Assembly: GCF_000430525.1 (NCBI RefSeq)
Contig: NZ_AUME01000019.1
Location: 1-54,438 of the forward strand
From: Prevotella corporis DSM 18810 = JCM 8529
Lineage (GTDB): Bacteria; Bacteroidota; Bacteroidia; Bacteroidales; Bacteroidaceae
Direction of reading: 5' to 3'
Length of the DNA stretch: 54,438 nucleotides
This document shows positions 1 through 8,296 of this stretch, piece by piece. Position numbers and translations under genes: made by a program. Positions within the stretch are counted from its first letter, which is position 1, and every line of letters starts with the position of its first letter. Under the pieces are notes generated by a model. That model was not told the DNA's origin and ran no database searches. It was given only the letters and a program-made list of their open reading frames with translations.

Positions 1-17
1 GAGAAAGGAAAGATGAA

Positions 18-1064
18 TTACACACTTTTAAGGACACTACCAATATAATATTGTGTGTCACCCTTTTTAAGAGCGCCAAAAGCTTTCTCATAAATGGCTT
101 CCTCTATCCAGCTAATTGGCCAGACCTGCCCATAGTGAGTATGGCCTGACAGTTGAAAATCTACTCCAGCCTGTTCTGCCTCTTCAAGGTGATAGGGTTG
201 GTGGTCTAACAGGATGACGTATCGATTGTTAGAGAAACCTGATAGAAGCTCTTTTACCGATTTACGATTCTCGTTCACTCGATCATCCCTACCTATAAGT
301 AAAATAGTATCGCCCCTCAACTCCACTTCTTCTGCCTCATCCACCAACAAGTGGATACCAGCATCTTTATAGAACTGTATGGCTTCTTTTCGTCCGCTAT
401 AATATTCGTGATTGCCCAAACAGGCATAAACAGGAACTTTGAGACGCCTGAACTCAGTCACCATGTCCTGTTCAAGCAACGCGCGAATGCTCCCATCAAT
501 AACGTCGCCAGCAATAAGTATCAAATCAGCATTTTCGGCCATGATGTCGCTCACCCATTTATGAAAATCCGCACGCGTATTATGATAGCCCAAATGCAAA
601 TCGCTCATCATTACAACACGAAGGGGTCGCTTTAAGGGTTTCGCTGTTTCAACATTCAGCTGCACTCTTTCCTTTCTTTCATAATTGAAATAGCCATAGA
701 TGAAAATCGCAACGACCAGTATTAAAATAGAGGCTGTGCCCAACCGACTACCGAACATGAAACTTTTGGGAATAAGGTGGGCAATTCTCCCGATATCCAA
801 GATAATGAATACCATCGCCAGATATAGAGTGATGAATATAGATGAGTTTCCCAGTTCATAAAGAAACTTGGAGACAGCCATGGGATAATGGTCTAATCCT
901 ACAAAGAAGTTTGTAAAAAAGCAAACAATACACGCAAGCAGCAAACTAACTACAACCCATTTGGCAAGAATGCCAATGGGCAATATTTGCCAGATATGCC
1001 AAGAAACATAAGTTATACCTAACGACAGTAGGAGAAAGAAAATTACTGCCCAAATGATATTCAT
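18..1064 (-). CDS. Membrane-anchored metallophosphoesterase
   Basis: This predicted calcineurin-like phosphoesterase has an integral-membrane N-terminus. Residues 1-130 contain about four hydrophobic segments. The phosphoesterase domain follows, with the metal-binding blocks MSDLHLG (near residue 152), AGDVIDG, LGNHEYY and a C-terminal SGHTHYGQ, which are the D-x-H, GD, GNHE and GHTH signatures of the family. This layout is typical of the YkuE/YaeI-type enzymes, some of which act on lipid-linked phosphates; the substrate here cannot be read from sequence. It starts 15 nt after the stop of the MATE transporter on the same strand, so the two are probably co-transcribed. Confidence 0.88.
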   Translation of the reverse strand: MNIIWAVIFFLLLSLGITYVSWHIWQILPIGILAKWVVVSLLLACIVCFFTNFFVGLDHYPMAVSKFLYELGNSSIFITLYLAMVFIILDIGRIAHLIPKSFMFGSRLGTASILILVVAIFIYGYFNYERKERVQLNVETAKPLKRPLRVVMMSDLHLGYHNTRADFHKWVSDIMAENADLILIAGDVIDGSIRALLEQDMVTEFRRLKVPVYACLGNHEYYSGRKEAIQFYKDAGIHLLVDEAEEVELRGDTILLIGRDDRVNENRKSVKELLSGFSNNRYVILLDHQPYHLEEAEQAGVDFQLSGHTHYGQVWPISWIEEAIYEKAFGALKKGDTQYYIGSVLKSV

Positions 1065-1079
1065 AACCTATTCAATATT

Positions 1080-2426
1080 TTATTTGTTGATAAACCTCTT
1101 CAATAGAAAGCTCTTAGCCCAGAAATATTGGAACAAACCCCTTAAACCGAGAAACAGTAGGAACGATATCCACAGAGCATTGTTCCCAATAGAACTCCAT
1201 GCGAGATAGTAAAACAAGAAAAAAAACGTCATTGCTCCGACCGATGTCACCAGCATTCCCTTTGTCTCCGTCAAGCCGATGAATACCCCATCGTAGATAA
1301 AGGCAGCAACTCCCGTCAGCGGTATTAAATATACCCAAGGCAAATAGGGTCTTGATGCCATAATAACAGATTCGTCATCGGTCAACAGTCGCAGAAATCC
1401 CAATCCACCGAGAGCATAAACAAGCGTGAATGCAACTACCATGACACCACCAAAGCCAAACAGACGTCTGACCATTTTTCTGAAACCATCCAAATCACGC
1501 GCCCCATAATACTTGCCACTCAAAGCCTCACCGGCAAAAGCGAAACCATCCATCACATAAGAGAATAACGTAAACATCGTCATGAGCAAAGTGTTCACGG
1601 CAAGCATCATGGCGCCTTGACTGCCTCCGGCACTTGTAAAGAAGAGATTGACGGCTATAAGGCACAAGGTCCGTAGGAAAATATCCCTGTTTACAATAAA
1701 AAACTGTTTCCATGCGCCCAAGTTCCGAAACGTGGAACGAAATAATTGCAGAGTAATGCGTTCGTTTCGCTCACTGGCAAAGAAATAATCATGCTTCAAA
1801 CCATTACGCAAAATAACAATACCCATCAAAAAGCCGCTCCATTGAGCTACTAAAGTGCCAGTAGCCACTCCTTCGATCTTCCACCCAAGAATAAAAATGA
1901 AAAATAGTGAAGCGGCAATATTGACTAAATTCTGCACAATAGCAATTAACATGGGAACTTTAGTATTCTGCATTCCTATGAACCAACCAGTCAGTCCGTA
2001 TAGCCCTAACATGGCTGGAGCTCCCCAAATGGTGATTCGAAAATAATCGCTCACGAGATGAAGTGATGAGGCCGGAGTGTTCATGATGCGAATCAGCCCC
2101 CACTCTATCAACCGCTGAAAAACAATGAACAACACACCTATACCAAGTCCTATCATCAATGCGCGTAATAAGATTCTCAATGTGTCTTCCCAATTTTCAC
2201 TACCGTATCCCTGAGATGTCATGCCGCTTGTCCCCATACGCAAAAAACCTAAAACCCAATAGATGATATTGAAAATCATAGCTCCTATTGCAATGGCACT
2301 GATATAACTCTCATTGCCTATATGTCCGACAATCGTTAAATCAACTAATCCCAGCAAAGGAACCGTGATATTGCTAATTATTGACGGAATCGCCAAACGC
2401 AAAATCTCATTATTCTCTCGACTCAT
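1080..2426 (-). CDS. MATE family efflux transporter (DinF-like)
   Basis: A 448-residue polytopic membrane protein of about twelve hydrophobic helices in two similar halves, the usual size and layout for MATE exporters, which expel cationic compounds in exchange for H+ or Na+. The N-terminal segment (LAIPSIISNITVPLLGLVDLTIVGHIG) is the MATE/DinF hallmark, and GTSGMTSQ follows the second helix. A TAATTTTG -7 box lies about 40 nt upstream. The metallophosphoesterase gene follows after 15 nt. The transported substrate is unknown. Confidence 0.92.
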   Translation of the reverse strand: MSRENNEILRLAIPSIISNITVPLLGLVDLTIVGHIGNESYISAIAIGAMIFNIIYWVLGFLRMGTSGMTSQGYGSENWEDTLRILLRALMIGLGIGVLFIVFQRLIEWGLIRIMNTPASSLHLVSDYFRITIWGAPAMLGLYGLTGWFIGMQNTKVPMLIAIVQNLVNIAASLFFIFILGWKIEGVATGTLVAQWSGFLMGIVILRNGLKHDYFFASERNERITLQLFRSTFRNLGAWKQFFIVNRDIFLRTLCLIAVNLFFTSAGGSQGAMMLAVNTLLMTMFTLFSYVMDGFAFAGEALSGKYYGARDLDGFRKMVRRLFGFGGVMVVAFTLVYALGGLGFLRLLTDDESVIMASRPYLPWVYLIPLTGVAAFIYDGVFIGLTETKGMLVTSVGAMTFFFLFYYLAWSSIGNNALWISFLLFLGLRGLFQYFWAKSFLLKRFINK

Positions 2427-2462
2427 ACTTACAAGTTTACATATTCAATCGCATAAAAATAG

Positions 2463-2470
2463 CAAAATTA
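2463..2470 (-). promoter_or_regulatory. -7 box for MATE transporter
   Basis: On the minus strand this reads TAATTTTG, an exact match to the Bacteroidetes sigma-ABfr -7 consensus TAnnTTTG, 37 nt before the MATE start codon. The -33 element is weak. Confidence 0.55.
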
Positions 2471-2557
2471 TTACCAAACCACATCGAAAATATATTATAC
2501 CGTAGTAATTATAATAAAAAACGCAATTATTGTAATAGCCTCATCGCATTGTTTAAT

Positions 2558-2728
2558 TAATTTTGTGATGTCATTCAATCATAATAGTATTTAAATAGTT
2601 TAGGTAAAGAAAGTTTCAGGAAAGAATAAGTATTAGTTAGGGAAGAAGATTGTACGGAATGACGATTTTATGGTTTAAGTTTAACTTAACGCGCGGATGC
2701 AACACAGTTTGTATCCGCGCTGTTTTTA
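2558..2728 (+). ncRNA. Candidate structured small RNA with its own promoter and terminator
   Basis: The plus strand has a -7 box TAATTTTG at 2558-2565, no open frame after it, and a strong hairpin at 2691-2720 (arms GCGCGGATGCAA and TTGTATCCGCGC, 11 of 12 paired, 6-nt loop) followed by TGTTTTTAT. Between them, 2570-2580 (GTCATTCAATC) can pair with 2648-2663 (GATT and GAATGAC with a 5-nt bulge). Neighbouring genes are both on the minus strand, so a plus-strand terminator here has no protein gene to serve. A transcript of about 155 nt is inferred. A 6S-like RNA is one possibility, but no diagnostic motif was recognised. The hairpin could instead end the minus-strand operon. Confidence 0.33.
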
Positions 2729-2731
2729 TAA

Positions 2732-2869
2732 CTATTTTATATAATCCTTAGCCACCATGTCATAATAAAGCGCTTCAAGTTCTGCCAGCGACAATCGCTC
2801 AACAGAATGTTCTATGATACTAATTAATTCTGCTGTCCGCATCTCGTCTTGCGTTGTATCAAAATTCAT
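2732..2869 (-). CDS. Very small protein, 45 residues
   Basis: This short reading frame encodes 45 residues (begins MNFDTTQDEMRTAELISIIE, ends KDYIK). Its ATG lies inside the last codons of the preceding gene: the two frames overlap by 11 nt in GAAAATGAATTTTGA, which strongly suggests translational coupling. The product is acidic and looks fully helical, with no membrane segment and no recognised domain. The codon bias toward a sensible amphipathic helix and the coupled start are the reasons to call it real. Function unknown; it may partner with the adjacent 85-residue protein. Confidence 0.6.
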   Translation of the reverse strand: MNFDTTQDEMRTAELISIIEHSVERLSLAELEALYYDMVAKDYIK

Positions 2870-3116
2870 TTTCTAACCTCCCTTCCAAAAATTCTATAGC
2901 TTCTTGAATATCCTTGGCAAAAGAAGCATGATTCAGCAAAAAGCCTTCTCTTCCTTTCGACATTATCATGTACAATTCTTTGTTCATCTCTTCCGCATAG
3001 CAACCAACTGCATATTCGATGTCCTCTTTCTGCTTCTCCATCGTTGAGAATTGATACACTCTTGATTTTTGATGCAAAAACGCATGGGCGGTCTCTATAC
3101 TGTGTCTTGTTATCAT
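2859..3116 (-). CDS. Small conserved-looking protein, 85 residues, unknown function
   Basis: The chosen start (MITRHSIETAHAFLHQK) overlaps the Nudix stop codon in the classic ATGA arrangement; an in-frame ATG further upstream (3155) would lie deep inside the Nudix gene and is less likely. The protein is soluble, helical and charged (YAVGCYAEEMNKELYMIMSKGREGFL in the middle). It resembles small unnamed proteins that I associate with Bacteroidetes accessory loci, but I cannot name the family. It sits between the Nudix hydrolase and a coupled 45-residue protein. Confidence 0.72.
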   Translation of the reverse strand: MITRHSIETAHAFLHQKSRVYQFSTMEKQKEDIEYAVGCYAEEMNKELYMIMSKGREGFLLNHASFAKDIQEAIEFLEGRLENEF

Positions 3117-3682
3117 AATATCATTGTTCGACAATATGTTGCAAAGTATTTCCAAAGTGGGGCAACCATCATCGCTTGATGAAAATCGCCTCGCTTCAAC
3201 ATTTCAAATACCTCTTCCTTGGTTTTCAAAAGCAACTCTATATCCTCAGTATCATCAAAATTTGTATCCGATATTCGCGCAACACCTTTTGCATAATAGC
3301 AATGACAGAAATTATCCATTGTACTTGAGTTGGGAGCTATCTTCAGCAGTTCAGTCCACTCACCGCCACCATATCCAGTTTCTTCTTTTAGCTCTCTCTT
3401 TGCACCTTCGAGCGGATTCTCACCTTCTTCAACACAACCTGCACATATTTCTATGGAAACCTCCCGAACAGCATGCCTATATTGTCGTTCAAGAATCAAC
3501 AATCCATCTGTTGTCTCTGCAATGACATTCACCCATGTGGGATAAGAAAGCACATAATATTCATCGTAAACCTTACCGTTGGGCAGTTTAACTTTATCTT
3601 TACGCGCAGTAAGCCATGGTCGTTTGAAGATGTACTCCTCATCAATCACTTTCCATAACATATCTTTATCAGAACGAATCAT
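3113..3682 (-). CDS. Nudix hydrolase (ADP-ribose pyrophosphatase-like)
   Basis: A 189-residue Nudix enzyme that would hydrolyse a nucleoside diphosphate linked to another group. The Nudix box is complete: from GCVEEGENP through REL to EETGY it fits G-x5-E-x7-REU-x-EE-x-GU. The N-terminal segment with KVYDEYYVLSYPTWVNVIAETTDG and the size resemble the ADP-sugar/ADP-ribose branch. Its stop overlaps the start of the next small gene by 4 nt, and it follows the AlaX-like gene by 25 nt. The substrate is inferred only from size and layout. Confidence 0.88.
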   Translation of the reverse strand: MIRSDKDMLWKVIDEEYIFKRPWLTARKDKVKLPNGKVYDEYYVLSYPTWVNVIAETTDGLLILERQYRHAVREVSIEICAGCVEEGENPLEGAKRELKEETGYGGGEWTELLKIAPNSSTMDNFCHCYYAKGVARISDTNFDDTEDIELLLKTKEEVFEMLKRGDFHQAMMVAPLWKYFATYCRTMIL

Positions 3683-3707
3683 GATAAACTAAACTTTAAA
3701 TATTAAA

Positions 3708-4181
3708 CTATGGTATGACCTTGAAACGTATTCTAAATGTCTTTGCATGCTCATCCCAGTTGGTACCGAGCATTTCAAAGCGACCAATCTGAGCAGTTGA
3801 GCGCACATGCTTCCCGATACAGGGACAAACATCGTAGTCTCCAATTCTCACAAGTTGTATCTTTTCAGTCGCTTCCTCAGGCAACTTGTCAAGACTGACC
3901 CCTTCGGGAATATGCTCTCTGTCCACCAACTCATAAGTCACGGGCATATCGAGTTCAATGAGCCGATTCATTTCATCTTCGATAGCCCTCACGATCTTGC
4001 GATCAGGCTTATGGTCGAGAACAAAAGTCATCTTACTTTTCTTACGTTCAATATGTGCATTGTTGCTCCTCGCAGTCCCAAACATTCTTATCATTAACTG
4101 ATTAAGAAGGTGTTCGGATGTATGAGCAGGTGGAAATTCATCCTTATTATGAGGATTCAGCTCGTTATCGTATAACGCCAT
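3708..4181 (-). CDS. AlaX-like trans-editing domain protein
   Basis: A 157-residue protein made of the threonyl/alanyl-tRNA synthetase second additional domain (SAD). The zinc-site halves are visible: HTSEH near residues 20-24 and CPCIGKH near residues 117-123, giving the H-x3-H ... C-x3-H pattern of free-standing AlaX proteins. These deacylate mischarged Ser- or Gly-tRNA(Ala), and this is the likely role. It starts 3 nt after the amylase stop on the same strand, so the two share a transcript although their functions are unrelated. Confidence 0.83.
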   Translation of the reverse strand: MALYDNELNPHNKDEFPPAHTSEHLLNQLMIRMFGTARSNNAHIERKKSKMTFVLDHKPDRKIVRAIEDEMNRLIELDMPVTYELVDREHIPEGVSLDKLPEEATEKIQLVRIGDYDVCPCIGKHVRSTAQIGRFEMLGTNWDEHAKTFRIRFKVIP

Positions 4182-4184
4182 AAA

Positions 4185-5867
4185 CTAATTCATAAACTTA
4201 TATATTCTCCCCCTTAGGGCTTTGATATGGATTCGGCAAGTGGTATCTTTTGAAAGGACAGAGGTCAGGGACTCACCAGTCATAAGATCGGTCATCATAA
4301 CCTTACCCTCCACTAATTGCATGTAATCGAAAGCATGCGCTGGGATTCTAACTTCCACATCCACATCCTTATCATCGAAGTTGGCTACAATCAATAAGGC
4401 CTCGCCTCCATCCTTACGCATGAATGCGAACTGTTTATCGGGATTGAACCATTCGTTGTCCATATTTGCATACATAAGGTCGAAGGATTTACCAAACTGA
4501 ACCGCTTTTTCCTCGTTACAAATATTCATTAATTTGGCATAAATACCCTCCAAATACAGTTGCTCCAGTGTAAGTTCACTGCGAGAGAAGAATCCTTTGA
4601 ACACACTATCGGTACACCAATAGTCAAATATCGTTGAACGACCATCAACTCCTGAGAATCCTTCACGATCCATACCACGTTCTCCGAACTCTTGTCCAGC
4701 ATAGACCATGAGAGGATTAGCCCGCAATAATGATGAGACAATCATTCCGGGGATTCCTTTTTGTGGATTGCCACAAAAGAAATCGGATGCGATACGCTGC
4801 TCATCATGATTTTCAAGGAAATAGAGCATGTGTTCTTGAATATCATCTGTATTCTGCCACGCATTTGTAATGGAACTTGCTGGTCGTCTGCCACACATAA
4901 CGTCACGAATACAGTCGTACATCCCTACCTTATCATATAGATAATCAAAGCCAGCAGATATATAATCCCGGTATTTTGAAGGCTCATACACCTCACCAAT
5001 GAAGACAATGTGTGGATAAAAATTTTTGATTCGCCCAGTAATGTAAGACCAAAACTCACGAGGGACCATCTCAGCCATGTCACATCTAAAACCATCAATA
5101 CCCTTACTTGCCCAAAAGAGCAAAATATCAGCCATCTTTAGCCAAGTAGATGGCAATGGAGAAAAGTGATAGCTACGCCCTCCTGCATCACAATAATCAA
5201 TACCATAATTCAATTTGATTGTCTCATACCAATCATTTTGCTGGGGATGGGCATCAAATCGATCGTTACCCGTACACTTTGCCGGAAATTCCTCATAGGG
5301 AACAGAATCTATTTCGTCAGGAAAAGCAACAGCAGACAAATCCAAATGCTCATTCGGACAATAATAGAAATTATTCTGCGCGTCAAAATGCTTCCCCGTA
5401 TCGTCATCCTCGCCCAAGTCACTAATCCCAAAAGGTTTCGCAATGCTCTTGTATTGGCGAGCAACATGATTGGGAACGAAATCTATAATGACCTTCAACC
5501 CTGCTTTGTGAGTTCTCGAAACAAGAGCATCAAACTCTTCCATCCTGCCTGTCACGTTCTCTGCGATATCAGGATCAATATCATAATAGTCTGTTATCGC
5601 ATAGGGAGAGCCTGCCTTTCCCTTAACAATACGGGATGATTGCTTTGGAATACCAAACGCAGAATAATCCGAACAAGTAGCATGACGTATGACACCTGTG
5701 TACCAAACCGCCGTGGCGCCAAAGTTTTTGATTTGCCGCAACACCGGAGCATTGAAGTCATTCATCTTCCCCACACCATTCTCAGACATCGTTCCATTCA
5801 CCTGTCGAGTTTGTATTCTATTCCCAAATGTACGAGTAAAAACCTGATAGATAATTAGTTTCTGCAT
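4185..5867 (-). CDS. GH13 alpha-amylase family glycoside hydrolase
   Basis: A 560-residue (beta/alpha)8-barrel enzyme acting on alpha-glucans. The four conserved regions are present: DFVPNHVA (region I), DGFRCDMAE with the nucleophile Asp (region II), FIGEVYEP with the acid/base Glu (region III) and FLENHDEQR with the transition-state Asp (region IV). A short beta-domain closes the C-terminus. There is no signal peptide, so the enzyme is predicted to be cytoplasmic and to work on imported maltodextrin or storage glucan. It heads the AlaX/Nudix run. A 19-nt inverted repeat lies just upstream. Confidence 0.92.
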   Translation of the reverse strand: MQKLIIYQVFTRTFGNRIQTRQVNGTMSENGVGKMNDFNAPVLRQIKNFGATAVWYTGVIRHATCSDYSAFGIPKQSSRIVKGKAGSPYAITDYYDIDPDIAENVTGRMEEFDALVSRTHKAGLKVIIDFVPNHVARQYKSIAKPFGISDLGEDDDTGKHFDAQNNFYYCPNEHLDLSAVAFPDEIDSVPYEEFPAKCTGNDRFDAHPQQNDWYETIKLNYGIDYCDAGGRSYHFSPLPSTWLKMADILLFWASKGIDGFRCDMAEMVPREFWSYITGRIKNFYPHIVFIGEVYEPSKYRDYISAGFDYLYDKVGMYDCIRDVMCGRRPASSITNAWQNTDDIQEHMLYFLENHDEQRIASDFFCGNPQKGIPGMIVSSLLRANPLMVYAGQEFGERGMDREGFSGVDGRSTIFDYWCTDSVFKGFFSRSELTLEQLYLEGIYAKLMNICNEEKAVQFGKSFDLMYANMDNEWFNPDKQFAFMRKDGGEALLIVANFDDKDVDVEVRIPAHAFDYMQLVEGKVMMTDLMTGESLTSVLSKDTTCRIHIKALRGRIYKFMN

Positions 5868-5909
5868 ATCCTCAAATTTCTTTTACAAGAAGTGAGTTCA
5901 GTTTAAATT

Positions 5910-5992
5910 AAAAAAATGTTGTTTATAACTTCCCTATTTCATTCAAAATAATAATTAATGATATCAAGGATTATTATGAACAACATTTTTTT
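5910..5992. repeat. 19-nt inverted repeat between fabD end and amylase start
   Basis: Arms at 5910-5928 (A7 then TGTTGTTTATAA) and 5974-5992 (TTATGAACAACA then T6) are complementary at 18 of 19 positions, separated by 45 nt. Read on the minus strand the second arm ends in a T run, so it may act as the fabD terminator or as an attenuator before the amylase. The 45-nt loop is long for a simple terminator. Confidence 0.55.
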
Positions 5993-6056
5993 AGTAATCG
6001 ACAACTACCCTATCGGGCATATCGATTCTCTTCCAACAAGAGAAAAGCACGACGGT

Positions 6057-6944
6057 TTAACCTATTCCGTGAGCATTTACATTCTTGTCGATACGCCCTA
6101 TCATGCCCTGCAATGCCTTGCCAGGTCCACATTCTACAAATTCTGTGGCACCTGCGGCAATCATATTCTGAACACTGGTAGTCCAACGAACACTTGAGGT
6201 AAGTTGAGCAATCAGGTTGGTCTTTATTTCAGCTGCGTCTGTGTGTGCCTTCCCATCAACATTCTGATAAACAGGACACTTGGGAGTATTGATGTTCGTA
6301 GCTTCAATTGCAGCCTGTAACTCGTCCTTTGCTGATTGCATCAATGGTGAATGGAAAGCGCCACCCACCTTCAATGGCAAAGCACGTTTTGCACCAGCCT
6401 CTTTCAACAGCTCGCAAGCCTTGTCAATGCCATTCTTCGAGCCAGAGATAACCAACTGACCAGGACAATTAAAGTTTGCTGCCACAACCACCTCGCCATC
6501 TTTGGAAACTGAATCACAAATCTCAACCACCTTCTCATCAGGCAGACCGATGATGGCGGCCATCGTACCAGGATTCTTCTCGCATGCCTTTTGCATGGCA
6601 TTGGCACGGGCAGCAACCAACTTCAGTCCGTCCTCGAAACTCAATGCGCCAGCAGCTACAAGGGCTGAAAACTCGCCCAGAGAATGTCCGGCAGTCATTT
6701 CGGGTTTAAACTCATCGCCCAAGCAAAGTGCTGAAATTACACTATGAAGGTAAACAGCTGGCTGTGTTACCTTTGTTTCCTTAAGCTGTTCATCAGTACC
6801 AGCAAACATTATGTCAGTTATCTTAAACCCAAGGGTCTTGTCTGCTTTATCGAAAAGTTCTTTTGCTAATGGATTATTGTCGTAGAGGTCCTTCCCCATG
6901 CCTACGAATTGTGAACCCTGTCCAGGGAATACAAATGCTTTCAT
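6057..6944 (-). CDS. fabD: Malonyl-CoA:ACP transacylase
   Basis: FabD moves malonyl from CoA to acyl carrier protein for fatty acid synthesis. The 295-residue length is standard. The N-terminal FPGQGSQFVGMGKDLY motif is present, the catalytic serine sits in GHSLGE (about residue 92), and the partner His lies in the GAFHSPLM block near residue 197. It has its own -7 box 38 nt upstream (6982-6989). No other fab genes are adjacent. Confidence 0.96.
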   Translation of the reverse strand: MKAFVFPGQGSQFVGMGKDLYDNNPLAKELFDKADKTLGFKITDIMFAGTDEQLKETKVTQPAVYLHSVISALCLGDEFKPEMTAGHSLGEFSALVAAGALSFEDGLKLVAARANAMQKACEKNPGTMAAIIGLPDEKVVEICDSVSKDGEVVVAANFNCPGQLVISGSKNGIDKACELLKEAGAKRALPLKVGGAFHSPLMQSAKDELQAAIEATNINTPKCPVYQNVDGKAHTDAAEIKTNLIAQLTSSVRWTTSVQNMIAAGATEFVECGPGKALQGMIGRIDKNVNAHGIG

Positions 6945-6981
6945 ATTTTCTTAAATGTGTAATTAATAATACTTAAGGTTA

Positions 6982-6989
6982 CAAAGATA
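6982..6989 (-). promoter_or_regulatory. -7 box for fabD
   Basis: On the minus strand TATCTTTG, an exact TAnnTTTG match, 37 nt before the fabD ATG. Confidence 0.6.
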
Positions 6990-7099
6990 CAGAAAAATCG
7001 GGAGAAACAGGTTAAAACTACCTGATTTCATATTATTTAAATATGCAAATGCACATTTGCCAACCAGTAAACATGCATTATAAATTTGAGAATCTATTG

Positions 7100-8173
7100 C
7101 TATTTCCGCAATGCCAGATTATAATTATAGTATTCAGTCTTACCCGTTATATCCTCGCACACCTCAAGAAAAGGAGGAAAATTAACATCCTCATGCTCGA
7201 CAATTCCCTTCGTTTCAAGAATTTGGAGACCTTCATTGGGCTGAATATACGTATCCAACTCAAAGAACTGCCCTTTCCAAATAAAGGTTTGACGCTTCTT
7301 ATGAATAGTCTGACGATAAGGATCGGCCTGTCGAAGCAACGATTTGTAGAGATTATTGTCTATCTGGCGCTCTGTCTCAACCTGCTCATTCGATGGTAGG
7401 GTTTTCTTTGTTGTCCTGACGTTTACCGATATTCCATTCAGTGTTCTGCGACGAAGACGCACCTCGCTTCGCGGTTCTGATGTGAGATAGGTTTGGTAGA
7501 TGTGACTTTCAATTGCTCCCGGAATATCCCCAAACACGCGAACTATATACTTCCGTTCCTCGACGATGGGCTGTGGTAGTTCCAGCACATTGGAAATTTC
7601 CTGCAGCACATGGTTAATTTTATTATCGAAGTCCTCATGGTTGTTTATTACCCGTAGGTGTGGGTGTCCCATCCATGCCTGAATAATCTTCTTATCCAAT
7701 TCTCTTGCCAACTCCAGACCTTCGGTGCGCTCACTGTTGTTGGCCGTTGTATAGAACTGTTCCGCTCCATCGGCAGCACTCACCAAATGAAGTACGGCAT
7801 CATACCGCTGGCGCAGTGTCTCGGAACTGGTGTTCATCTTTAAGGTTATTTCCTGCCACATCTCTGGTTTCATGTAGGCAGAGATATCCATTGTTCCGCG
7901 GTCACATACTATGATGGTGGGAACATTCAGGGTTTCGGCCATACGCATAAACTTTTCCTCAAGTGCCAGCTGCATTTCCAAAGTTGCCTTTTCGCCTTCG
8001 TAGAAAAAATCCTTATTATCAGTAAGGTAGTCCATACCAGCCTGACTGAAAAGCGTGGGCACTTCCGGAATGATAAAAACTTTGTAGCCCAGACTCGAAA
8101 AGTGTTCAATTATCTTTACCAATGCAGTTGTCTTGCCTGCGCAAGGACCACCGGTCAGTACGATTCTTTTCAT
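7100..8173 (-). CDS. P-loop ATPase/GTPase fused to a CYTH domain (Ttd14-like)
   Basis: A 357-residue two-domain protein. Residues 1-190 form a NadR/AAA-like nucleotide-binding domain with Walker A GGPCAGKTT at residues 8-16 and a likely Walker B in TIIVCDRGTMD. From about residue 200, EERKYIVRV begins a CYTH/triphosphate-tunnel fold with the alternating charged strands VRLRRRT and FELDTYIQ. The same architecture is known from the animal protein Ttd14, which binds GTP and phosphoinositides; bacterial members are uncharacterised. The gene starts only 18 nt after the ribosomal operon terminator, so it is probably expressed by read-through. The role is not known. Confidence 0.8.
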   Translation of the reverse strand: MKRIVLTGGPCAGKTTALVKIIEHFSSLGYKVFIIPEVPTLFSQAGMDYLTDNKDFFYEGEKATLEMQLALEEKFMRMAETLNVPTIIVCDRGTMDISAYMKPEMWQEITLKMNTSSETLRQRYDAVLHLVSAADGAEQFYTTANNSERTEGLELARELDKKIIQAWMGHPHLRVINNHEDFDNKINHVLQEISNVLELPQPIVEERKYIVRVFGDIPGAIESHIYQTYLTSEPRSEVRLRRRTLNGISVNVRTTKKTLPSNEQVETERQIDNNLYKSLLRQADPYRQTIHKKRQTFIWKGQFFELDTYIQPNEGLQILETKGIVEHEDVNFPPFLEVCEDITGKTEYYNYNLALRK

Positions 8174-8190
8174 TTATCCAATTGTTAACT

Positions 8191-8226
8191 AAAAAATCCC
8201 AATCATCTGAAAGATGAAAGGGATTT
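8191..8226 (-). terminator. Terminator of rpsF-rpsR-rplI operon
   Basis: A hairpin pairing AATCCC...CATCT with AGATG...GGGATT, followed on the minus strand by a run of six T. It lies about 70 nt after the rplI stop and directly before the CYTH gene, so it may only attenuate. Confidence 0.75.
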
Positions 8227-8296
8227 ATCGTTATAATAATGCTTTACAGTGCAAAATTCAACTCTCATAAAACTCTCAAGAAAGAGAGAACCAAGA

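Larger units (their letters stand above)
2427..2731. other. Intergenic region with candidate RNA
   Basis: No protein gene is seen. The region holds the MATE promoter at 2463-2470, the plus-strand -7 box at 2558, a palindrome TTAAGTTTAACTTAA near 2675-2689 and the GC-rich hairpin at 2691-2720. Confidence 0.6.
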
